This document shows, piece by piece, positions 57,251-64,000 of a stretch of DNA of 64,000 nt. This DNA is from Bartonella sp. F02 (GTDB lineage Bacteria; Pseudomonadota; Alphaproteobacteria; Rhizobiales; Rhizobiaceae). The stretch is taken from positions 186,001 through 250,000 of the forward strand of contig NZ_JANHOK010000001.1 in assembly GCF_026929975.1 (NCBI RefSeq). The letters run 5' to 3'. The notes beneath the pieces were generated by a model. That model was not told the DNA's origin and ran no database searches. It saw only the letters and a program-made list of their open reading frames with translations. A program made the translations under genes and the position numbers. How positions within the stretch are numbered: the first letter of the stretch is position 1; every line of letters begins with the position of its first letter.

Positions 57251-57912
57251 GCTCTGTAACAATGCATCATGTTGAATCAGATGAGCATCATCATGATAAT
57301 AGCTCAACCATGATATTTGGGTTTTGGGTTTATATTCTTTCAGATTTGATTTTGTTTGCAACGCTTTTTTCAAGTTTTGCAGTATTCTCTGCTTCTTATG
57401 GTGAAGGTAAAGCAGGCAATGAGTTCATTAATTTAAACTTTGTTTTAGGTGAGACAGCCATTTTATTATTATCATCAATTACCTATGGATTCGTAATGGT
57501 ACAAACGCATAAAGGTAATTTGGCTGGTGTACGTTTCTGGATGTTTTTAACTTTTTTGCTTGGTGCTTGCTTTATTGGAATGGAAATTTATGAATTCCAT
57601 GAACTTTTAAGTGAAGTATTTTATTATGATTCTCGAGCGTATGCAGGAATTGATGTTGCAACAGGTTTACCAATTTTTGGAAAAGAAGTTCTTTCTGCTT
57701 ATTGGTCAGCATTCTTTGCTTTAGTCGGAACGCATGGTCTTCATGTCAGTGCTGGTCTTTTGTGGATGATTGTGATGTTTTTCCATCTTCGTCGTTGTGG
57801 CTTGGATCAGGATAACAGAACGCGCTTAGCATGTTTGTCAATTTTTTGGCATTTACTCGATATCGTTTGGGTTGGTGTTTTTACTATGGTTTATTTGTTA
57901 GGAGCATTGTAA
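57247..57912 (+). CDS. cyoC: Cytochrome bo3 quinol oxidase subunit III
   Basis: 221-residue membrane subunit with five helices. Landmarks are the His-rich N-terminus (HHVESDEHHHDN), GFWVYILSDLILFATLF, the HEFHELL-like turn (EIYEFHELL) and TGTHGLHV-like GTHGLHVSAG. Overlaps cyoB (ATGA) and is immediately followed by cyoD. Confidence 0.95.
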   Translation: MSSVTMHHVESDEHHHDNSSTMIFGFWVYILSDLILFATLFSSFAVFSASYGEGKAGNEFINLNFVLGETAILLLSSITYGFVMVQTHKGNLAGVRFWMFLTFLLGACFIGMEIYEFHELLSEVFYYDSRAYAGIDVATGLPIFGKEVLSAYWSAFFALVGTHGLHVSAGLLWMIVMFFHLRRCGLDQDNRTRLACLSIFWHLLDIVWVGVFTMVYLLGAL

Positions 57913-58464
57913 ATGAGTTCTCATAATAAAGTGCATGATCCAAGTACTGTTTCCTATTTAATTGGCTTTGTTCTCGCTGTTTTTTTGACATTAGGATCTT
58001 TTCTTCCCGTTATGTACGGCATCTTAGACAGTTGGGCAATTAGCACAAAAGTTATTTATTTAATTGGGATGGCGCTTATTCAGATTACTGTTCAGATTGT
58101 TTTCTTTTTGCATTTGAATTCTGGACCAGATGCTAAGTGGAATCTGGGAACTTTGTATTTTGCGGCTGCGTGTGTTTTCATTATTATTGGAGGAACTTGG
58201 TGGGCTATCTCTCATTTAAATTATAATATGATGGGTGGTTCAGGGCGAATTGTTGAGCCAAAAATATTAAAAGAAGTCAACGAGCCTGTTGCGGTGAAGC
58301 CGTCATCAGATCCGCAAATACCAGCAGAACAGTTATCGAATGAACAGATTTTAGAGAAGAATTTTTCGAACGATACTTCAGGGGTAGAAATGCCAATAAA
58401 TAAATTATCAGATAGTCAAAATCCAAAAGAAGAGTTATCGGATACGCAAGCTCCTGCAGAGTGA
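57913..58464 (+). CDS. cyoD: Cytochrome bo3 quinol oxidase subunit IV with long tail
   Basis: The first 105 residues are a normal CyoD with three helices (SYLIGFVLAVFLTLGSFLP, VIYLIGMALIQITVQIVFFLHL, and a third ending GGTWWAISHLNYNMM). Family members are usually about 110-130 residues; this one has 183. The extra part (about 111-183) is acidic, rich in Pro, Ser, Asn and Glu, with a repeated SDxQxPxExLS motif (SDPQIPAEQLS, SDSQNPKEELS). Last gene of the cluster; cyoE is not adjacent. Confidence 0.9.
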   Translation: MSSHNKVHDPSTVSYLIGFVLAVFLTLGSFLPVMYGILDSWAISTKVIYLIGMALIQITVQIVFFLHLNSGPDAKWNLGTLYFAAACVFIIIGGTWWAISHLNYNMMGGSGRIVEPKILKEVNEPVAVKPSSDPQIPAEQLSNEQILEKNFSNDTSGVEMPINKLSDSQNPKEELSDTQAPAE

Positions 58465-58601
58465 TTTCCAGTTTTCTAGCTTCGATGAAGTAATCTTTAG
58501 AAAATGTCTTACTTTTACAAATGAGATTTTGAACTGTGAAGGTTATAATTTTACCTTAAGGCAGATTATTGTCTTAATTTGTCTTTTAGAATTTTCGCTT
58601 A

Positions 58602-59420
58602 TTATTCTTCCTGAATATCTTCACTTGTCTTTAGTTCTTCGAGTATTGGCATTGACATAATATTATAGCCTGAATCAACGTAATGAATTTCACCTGTGAC
58701 GCCTGATGATAGGTCAGAGAGTAAATAAAGAGCAGATTTTCCAATTTCATTGATGTTGACAGTGCGGCGTAGAGGTGAATTTCGACGTTGATGTGAAAAG
58801 ATGGCGCGAGCAGATGCAATACCATTTCCTGCTAAGGTTCGAACAGGACCAGCTGAAATAGCGTTAACACGAATATTTTGAGGACCAAAATCTGCAGCTA
58901 AATAACGAACTGTAGCTTCGAGGGCTGCTTTAGCTACACCCATGACATTGTAATGAGGTACAACTTGCTGTGAAGCTCCATAGGTTAATGTTAAAAGTGC
59001 GCCGCCATTAGGCATAAGTTTACCGGCACGCTGAGCAACTTCAGTGAATGAGTAAGCTGAAATTACCATTGTACGTTTAAAATTTTCTCGTGTTGTAACA
59101 TCAACATAACGTCCTTTTAATTGTGTTTTGTCTGAAAACCCAATGGCGTGAACAACAAAATCAATAGTTCCCCATTCTTTTTCGAGATATTCAAAAACAC
59201 GATCAATATTTTCAGCTTTTTCAACATCGCATTCAAGTAATAATGTGCAGCCAAGTTTTTTGGCAAGTGGTTGAACACGTTTTCCGAAAGCATCGCCTTG
59301 ATAAGTAAATGCTAATTCAGCTCCTGCATTTGCTAATTGGCAAGCAATACCCCACGCAATTGAATGGTCGTTTGCAACTCCCATAATAAGGCCACGTTTG
59401 CCCTCCATCAAACTTTTCAT
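58602..59420 (-). CDS. fabI: Enoyl-ACP reductase (NADH)
   Basis: Last step of each fatty-acid elongation cycle. 272-residue SDR protein with the FabI cofactor loop GVANDHSIAWGIA and the catalytic Tyr-x6-Lys (YNVMGVAK), followed by SAGPVRTLAGNGI near the substrate loop. A GGAGAG site precedes the ATG at 59420. The C-terminus has a short acidic extension. Probable operon fabA-fabB-fabI; convergent with cyoD. Confidence 0.95.
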   Translation of the reverse strand: MKSLMEGKRGLIMGVANDHSIAWGIACQLANAGAELAFTYQGDAFGKRVQPLAKKLGCTLLLECDVEKAENIDRVFEYLEKEWGTIDFVVHAIGFSDKTQLKGRYVDVTTRENFKRTMVISAYSFTEVAQRAGKLMPNGGALLTLTYGASQQVVPHYNVMGVAKAALEATVRYLAADFGPQNIRVNAISAGPVRTLAGNGIASARAIFSHQRRNSPLRRTVNINEIGKSALYLLSDLSSGVTGEIHYVDSGYNIMSMPILEELKTSEDIQEE

Positions 59421-59465
59421 ATTACTCTCCGTAAGACCATATTGTTATCAATTAGCTAAAAACAT

Positions 59466-60686
59466 TTATGTATAGCGTTGAAAAACAAGCGTTGCATTGG
59501 TGCCGCCAAAACCGAAGGTATTTGATAATGCAGTATTAAGTTCTTGATGATCTAGACGTTCACGAACAATAGGCATATCACTAAAAGCTGGATCAAGTTC
59601 TTCAATATGAGCACTTTTACAAATAAAATTATGTTTCATCATCAATAATGTATAAATTGCTTCTTGAACTCCTGCTGCACCTAAAGAATGACCGGTTAAA
59701 GATTTTGTAGCAGAAATAGGTGGACATTGATCACCTGATCCAAAAATACGTCGAATTGCTTCTATTTCAGGAGGATCTCCAACAGGTGTTGCTGTTGCAT
59801 GAGGATTTATATAATCTATTTTATTTTTTACAGTTGCAAGAGCCATACGCATACACCGTTCTGCTCCATCGCCGGATGGAGAAACCATATCATAGCCATC
59901 AGATGTAGCACCGTAACCAATAATTTCTCCATAAATTTTTGCGCCACGTGCTTTGGCTAATTCCAATTCTTCGAGAACCAAAACGCCAGCTCCTCCAGCA
60001 ATAACAAATCCATCACGGTTGATATCATAAGCACGTGAAGCTGTTTCCGGTGTGTCATTATATTTGCTGGACATCGCACCCATGGCATCAAATAAAACAG
60101 ATAATGTCCAATCTAAATCCTCACAGCCACCTGCAAAAATACGTTTTTGTTTTCCATACTGTATCATTTCATAGGCGTTTCCAATGCAATGATTTGATGT
60201 CGCACAGGCTGAAGAAATAGAGTAGTTTACACCTTTAATTTTAAAAAAAGTTGCAAGAGTTGCTGAAGCTGTAGAGCTCATTGCTTTTGGGACAACAAAA
60301 GGGCCAACGCGTTTTGGTCCTTTTTGACGTGTAATATCAGCAGCATCAACGATTGATAGAGTTGAAGGTCCTCCAGATCCCATAATAATACCGGTATCTT
60401 CATTAGAAATTTCATGAGATTCTAGACCTGCATCAGTAATTGCTTGATCCATTGCAATATGATTCCAAGCTGTTCCACGGCCGTGGAATCGCAAAGCCCG
60501 TCTATCAACCAGTTCCTCTATATTAATTTCTGGTTTGGCATAAACTCTGCTTCGAAATCCTAGTTCTGCGTACTCCGGAGCATAGGAAATTCCTGATTTT
60601 GCTTCACGTAGACTGGTTAAAACCGTTTGAGGTTCATTTCCAATTGCGGAGACAATTCCTATTCCGGTTACGACAACTCGACGCAT
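59466..60686 (-). CDS. fabB: Beta-ketoacyl-ACP synthase I
   Basis: Condensing enzyme needed with FabA for unsaturated fatty acids. 406 residues; catalytic Cys in [10 protein letters not shown], His in [13 protein letters not shown] and His in [11 protein letters not shown], with the C-terminal [15 protein letters not shown] strong AGGAGG site precedes the start. Sits between fabA and fabI, the classic rhizobial fabAB pair. Confidence 0.96.
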   Translation of the reverse strand: MRRVVVTGIGIVSAIGNEPQTVLTSLREAKSGISYAPEYAELGFRSRVYAKPEINIEELVDRRALRFHGRGTAWNHIAMDQAITDAGLESHEISNEDTGIIMGSGGPSTLSIVDAADITRQKGPKRVGPFVVPKAMSSTASATLATFFKIKGVNYSISSACATSNHCIGNAYEMIQYGKQKRIFAGGCEDLDWTLSVLFDAMGAMSSKYNDTPETASRAYDINRDGFVIAGGAGVLVLEELELAKARGAKIYGEIIGYGATSDGYDMVSPSGDGAERCMRMALATVKNKIDYINPHATATPVGDPPEIEAIRRIFGSGDQCPPISATKSLTGHSLGAAGVQEAIYTLLMMKHNFICKSAHIEELDPAFSDMPIVRERLDHQELNTALSNTFGFGGTNATLVFQRYT

Positions 60687-60743
60687 TTATACCTCCTTGT
60701 TTCATATAGAATAACAAAATGTTGTTTCTGATTGAAGTAGTAT

Positions 60744-61253
60744 TCAACCTTCTTTGAATAAAGCAACGCGTAAATCACTGGCTTTATAGACGGTCTCTCC
60801 ATCTGCCTTCATCCATCCATCGGCTATTCCTAAAACCAAATTTCCACGTCGAACACGTTTGAAGTCTATTCCATATTCAAGCAGTTTGTTTTGCGGAGTT
60901 ACCATACCCGATAATTTTATTTCACCTGCTGATATAGCTCGCCCTTTTCCGAGTTCACCTAACCAACCAAGAAAAAATCCCGTTAATTGCCACATACCAT
61001 CGAGACCAAGACATCCTGGCATGACGGGATCACCGATAAAGTGACAATCAAAAAACCATAAGTCTGGAGTGATGTCAAATTCTGCACGAACCATTCCTTT
61101 ATTATATTCACCACCAGTTTCGTTGATTTGAGTGATTCGATGAATCATTAACATCGGTGGTGCTGGTAATTGTGCGTTACCTTTGCCAAACATTTCGCCG
61201 CGAGCGCAGCTTAGAAGATCTTCATAAGTGTAGCGAGACTTTTGTTCAGTCAT
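60744..61253 (-). CDS. fabA: 3-hydroxydecanoyl-ACP dehydratase/isomerase
   Basis: Introduces the cis double bond in anaerobic-type unsaturated fatty-acid synthesis. 169 residues, single hot-dog domain. The catalytic His is in [20 protein letters not shown], with the active-site Asp in LGLDG. A GGAG site precedes the ATG. Divergent from irr, as in many Rhizobiales. Confidence 0.97.
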   Translation of the reverse strand: MTEQKSRYTYEDLLSCARGEMFGKGNAQLPAPPMLMIHRITQINETGGEYNKGMVRAEFDITPDLWFFDCHFIGDPVMPGCLGLDGMWQLTGFFLGWLGELGKGRAISAGEIKLSGMVTPQNKLLEYGIDFKRVRRGNLVLGIADGWMKADGETVYKASDLRVALFKEG

Positions 61254-61484
61254 TGTTACTCCGTTTATTTTACATATTTTTATTTCTGCGCTTTTTGCTA
61301 ACTCACTTTTAGAGCAAATTAAAAGAGAGGGAAATGATTTTATACCATTTTTAATGATAAAAAGCTTTTTTATGCATCTTTATACGAAAGCTTGCCTTAT
61401 GCAGAATGAAAAAATTATATGTTATATTTTATTTATTTGCTTAATTTTAACTTTATTTAGATGCAAATGTGATGCAATTGAAAT

Positions 61485-61985
61485 ATGCTAGTGAATGTAA
61501 ATGGTTTTACATTGAATGAAAAAGTGAGATCTGTGAAAGATCAGAAAGAAGTTGTGAATTATTGTATCATGTCTGAATTAGCAAAACAGTTGCGTCAAAA
61601 TGGTTTGCGGCCAACGCGTCAGCGATTGGAGCTTGCAAATATGATTTTTTCTCAAGGAAATCGTCATATCGCCGCTGAGGAATTATATGAGGAGGCAATT
61701 AAATCAGGGGTACTTGTATCTTTGGCAACAGTTTATAATACACTGCATCAATTTACGGAAGCTGGTTTACTGCGAATTATTGCTGTGGAAGGAGCAAAAA
61801 CCTGGTTTGATACCAATACATCTGATCACTATCATTTCTATATTGAGGATGAAAATCGTATTCTTGATATTCCCTACAATGTGGAAGAAGTTCCTATTGT
61901 CAAGAATTTGCCTCAGCCGCCAGAAGGTATGGAAATTTCACATGTTGATTTAATCATTCGGTTAAAATCTAAGAATGTTACTTGA
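61485..61985 (+). CDS. irr: Iron response regulator Irr (Fur family)
   Basis: Heme-responsive Fur-family regulator, the main iron regulator of many Rhizobiales. The winged-helix part is GLRPTRQRLELANMIF with VSLATVYNTLHQF as recognition helix; the metal/heme part has SDHYHFYIEDENRILDIP. The typical N-terminal GCPWH heme motif is not visible, as in many rhizobial Irr proteins. The start is uncertain: ATG at 61485 (166 aa) or 61569 (MSELAKQLRQNG), neither with a clear ribosome site. Divergent from fabA; direct repeats GATGCAA occur just upstream. Confidence 0.9.
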   Translation: MLVNVNGFTLNEKVRSVKDQKEVVNYCIMSELAKQLRQNGLRPTRQRLELANMIFSQGNRHIAAEELYEEAIKSGVLVSLATVYNTLHQFTEAGLLRIIAVEGAKTWFDTNTSDHYHFYIEDENRILDIPYNVEEVPIVKNLPQPPEGMEISHVDLIIRLKSKNVT

Positions 61986-62057
61986 TTTGAAAAATGAAAA
62001 TATTTGATAAAAAATAAAAATTAGAAATTAGAAATTAGAAAGAATGCGGCTTATTTT

Positions 62058-62615
62058 TTAATTATTTAATTTTTCATCGGGATAAATTCCCCATAATTGT
62101 GTTTGAGGGAGCCATCCGCGAATATTGCGAATGTTAAGTTCGCACCAATGTCCATCACATTTGCGAATGTTGCCAATAACATTAGGTTCTATTTCTGCAA
62201 GGGGTTCTGCATTCTCTATAGGAGCTTTTCTTAAGAAGAGTCTTTTTGCTTTATTTTTTTGCCATGGAATCGTTATTGCTGTTCGTTTTCCTGATAAGAG
62301 AGATTGATAAATCCATCCTTCATTGCCTTCTGCATCACGAATTTTACGCCATTGATCATATTCTTGGATGATTTCAATAGGAAGTCCCTGTTTTTGATAG
62401 GTAAAGACAATAAAATAATGACTTCCCGGACCGATACGCACATTAACACGGGATGGTTTAATTGAAGCAAATCTTGGAAGTGGTAGACCACTTGGTCCAA
62501 GACTATGATAAGGTGTTTGTGCGTGTGACAAACTAAGAAAACCGAATAAAAATATTCCTATCATTAATAGACAGGATAAAAGGACTGAAAATCGAAGCCA
62601 AATTGAAGCTTTCAT
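62058..62615 (-). CDS. Exported SH3-domain protein
   Basis: 185-residue exported protein with a hydrophobic signal (about residues 8-31, ending SLSHAQ) and two bacterial SH3 domains. The first runs about 50-105 (VNVRIGPGSHYFIVFTYQKQG, WRKIRDAEGNEGWIYQSLLSG). The second runs about 120-175 (LFLRKAPIENAEPLAEI, WCELNIRNIRGWLPQTQLWG). Such proteins probably bind peptidoglycan. Its position beside irr recurs in Rhizobiales. Exact role unknown. Confidence 0.85.
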   Translation of the reverse strand: MKASIWLRFSVLLSCLLMIGIFLFGFLSLSHAQTPYHSLGPSGLPLPRFASIKPSRVNVRIGPGSHYFIVFTYQKQGLPIEIIQEYDQWRKIRDAEGNEGWIYQSLLSGKRTAITIPWQKNKAKRLFLRKAPIENAEPLAEIEPNVIGNIRKCDGHWCELNIRNIRGWLPQTQLWGIYPDEKLNN

Positions 62616-62779
62616 ACTTAAACCTCTATTTTATATATTTTCATCGTAGGATTTGAGAAACAGACTCAAAAATCTTATTTAAAATATGACATAGTGCTCA
62701 TTAAGGAGATCTGAACAATCTTAAGAATTATGATAAAATGAAAGAGAAATAGATATAAAAATTTGAGGTTTTAAATGTA

Positions 62780-62816
62780 AAAAACAAAAAACTAGAATGC
62801 TGTGTTCTACATTCTA
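62780..62816 (-). terminator. Terminator of the aminopeptidase/NlpC genes
   Basis: Read on the minus strand: stem TAGAATG/CATTCTA (62810-62816 with 62793-62799), then GTTTTTTGTTTTTT. It lies about 30 bases beyond the NlpC/P60 stop. Confidence 0.7.
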
Positions 62817-62846
62817 TAGTCTTCTTAGATAATGATTATTATATTA

Positions 62847-63665
62847 TTAAATTGGTCGACGTCTTGCGACAGGATATTCATGCATTTTTGCAATACGTGT
62901 GATCGCCTCTTCCAAAGGTTCAATTGCTACATTCATAGAATGACCATTTGCATGAATGATGTTTTTGTCATCAAACATAATAGCGACATGCCCCTCCCAA
63001 AAAATAAGATCACCTCGTTGAAGGCTATCACTTTCTGTAAGAGGAGTTCCTATAGTATTTTTCTGTGCTGCTGTATCTCGTGCAACTATTCGACCAGCCA
63101 TTAGCATGGATGTTTGAACGAATCCTGAACAATCAATACCAAAACCACTGATCCCACCCCAAAAATAAGGTGTATGGAGAAAAGTTTGAGCGACAGAAAC
63201 ATAATCCTCAAATACATGCTCAATGGGTTTGAGATGGCATGAAACGATAGATTTTCCATCGTCAAGAATAGAATACATTGTATTACGAACCTCTGTTTCA
63301 TCAACAACACTTACCTTACTCCCCATAGACAAGGCCATTTCTGCTGGTCCTCGTAAATCAGCTTGTAAATAAAGAAAAGTACGAGGAACTGAAACGATAT
63401 GTGTTTGTTTCGTGGTTGGTGTACAAAGAGCTTTTGTTTCAACATATCCCACATAGTTGTCTTTGAGCAATTTGCTCAAAGACATTGTTTCTCCATATTC
63501 AAGAATGAGGAGTTCTTCTCCAAAAAGACATTCTGTTTGTCTTTCACTTTTTGTGCTATCATTCTTAAACAAACCAGCTACAGACATATTAACGCGTTTT
63601 CTTTCGAGATTTTTGTCTGTAAGGTTGTTTTGAGGTATATATGATTGCGAAATTTCATGTGTCAT
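62847..63665 (-). CDS. NlpC/P60 family (C40) peptidase
   Basis: 272-residue likely peptidoglycan endopeptidase. The N-terminal half resembles SH3-like domains (FGEELLILEYGE, VGYVETKAL). The C-terminal NlpC/P60 domain has the catalytic Cys in FGIDCSGFVQTSM and His in FWEGHVAIMFDD, with a third polar residue near HANGHS. No signal peptide is seen; many rhizobial homologs also lack one. The ATG shares one base with the aminopeptidase stop (TAATG), implying a coupled operon. Confidence 0.9.
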   Translation of the reverse strand: MTHEISQSYIPQNNLTDKNLERKRVNMSVAGLFKNDSTKSERQTECLFGEELLILEYGETMSLSKLLKDNYVGYVETKALCTPTTKQTHIVSVPRTFLYLQADLRGPAEMALSMGSKVSVVDETEVRNTMYSILDDGKSIVSCHLKPIEHVFEDYVSVAQTFLHTPYFWGGISGFGIDCSGFVQTSMLMAGRIVARDTAAQKNTIGTPLTESDSLQRGDLIFWEGHVAIMFDDKNIIHANGHSMNVAIEPLEEAITRIAKMHEYPVARRRPI

Positions 63666-64000
63666 TATGAGCCTGAATTTCTGAAAAGATTATAAAGGGC
63701 GCGGATCACCTGCGCAGATCCGCCAACAGGATAACCAGGTTTTTCCTTTTGTGTCCATCCATAAATATCAAAATGTGCAAAACGTTCTGTTTTTTCAACA
63801 AAAGAATTAAGAAATAAAGCGGCAGTTATAGATCCGGCAAAGCTGTGATTGGTTATATTGTTGAGATCAGCAACAGGTGATGATAAGGCTTTTTTATAGG
63901 GGTGCCAGAGAGGCATTTGCCACAGCGGATCGGCAACAGCATCAGCTGATTGAGAGACTTTTTGTGCCCATAATGTGTCATTGCAATAAAATGCTGGGAG
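63665..64000 (-). CDS. Leucyl aminopeptidase (M17), C-terminal part
   Basis: C-terminal 111 residues of an M17-type cytosol aminopeptidase; the 5' part lies beyond the right edge. The visible LPAFYCNDTLWAQ, ADPLWQMPLWHPY and SFAGSITAALFLNSFV segments match the family's end, including the residues that line the C-terminal side of the active site. Transcribed toward the NlpC/P60 gene with a one-base overlap. The metal-binding residues are mostly outside the window. Confidence 0.88.
   Translation of the reverse strand, partial: LPAFYCNDTLWAQKVSQSADAVADPLWQMPLWHPYKKALSSPVADLNNITNHSFAGSITAALFLNSFVEKTERFAHFDIYGWTQKEKPGYPVGGSAQVIRALYNLFRNSGS

Overview
The window is an AT-rich stretch of chromosome from an alphaproteobacterium of the Rhizobiales (Hyphomicrobiales). 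Gene content and order fit the genus Bartonella best: rpmI-rplT-pheST, yfeABCD, aroA-cmk-rpsA, secB/fxsA/Tim44/Smr, gcrA-argD-hslO, ccmABCDG opposite acnA, rpsT-dnaA-dnaN-recF, and fabI-fabB-fabA opposite irr. Several Rhizobiales neighbourhoods look eroded, as expected of a reduced, host-associated genome. The genus is an inference from gene order and base composition; I cannot name a species.

Layout. 1-4039: peptide deformylase (cut by the left edge), rmuC, a lytic-transglycosylase-like lipoprotein, a DUF1150 protein and endonuclease III. 4040-8437: L35, L20 and both subunits of phenylalanyl-tRNA synthetase. 8660-12201: the YfeABCD Mn/Fe importer behind a Fur-type operator. 12271-12392: a small-RNA gene with two anti-Shine-Dalgarno loops. 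12571-23295: a DUF454 membrane protein, pncB and a giant cyclic beta-glucan synthase. 23437-27312: rpsA, cmk and aroA; the AroA protein lacks many catalytic residues. 27496-34441: a TIGR02300 protein, tRNA-Ala(GGC), ilvD, mutS and a malic enzyme without its usual C-terminal domain. 34874-41160: secB, fxsA, Tim44-like, Smr, hslO, argD and gcrA, with apparent losses of argF and possibly mltA. 41272-47159: cytochrome c maturation genes and aconitase, separated by an Irr-type operator. 47367-53619: rpsT and the dnaA-dnaN-recF region. 54179-58464: cytochrome bo3 quinol oxidase. 58602-64000: fabI, fabB, fabA, irr, an SH3 protein, an NlpC/P60 peptidase and the end of a leucyl aminopeptidase.

The most unusual structure is at 49579-52106. 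A unit of about 1.26 kb, running from the 3' end of dnaA through the first two thirds of dnaN, is tandemly duplicated with abutting copies. This leaves intact dnaA, intact dnaN and, between them, an open in-frame chimera joining clamp domains I-II of DnaN to the DNA-binding domain IV of DnaA. The copies differ at about 21 positions, but 616 bases in the middle are identical, which suggests gene conversion. Other leads are the CCTCCTCCC double-hairpin RNA, the degenerate AroA, the Irr box between ccmA and acnA, and an unusual acidic tail on CyoD.

Iron and respiration link several genes. Irr (61485) is the heme-responsive regulator. A sequence close to its known target lies between ccmA and acnA, and the Mn/Fe importer has its own Fur-family operator. 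Cell-cycle genes (gcrA, dnaA) come with GANTC methylation sites near dnaA and dnaN. All functional calls rest on motifs, lengths and gene order read by eye; no database search was run.
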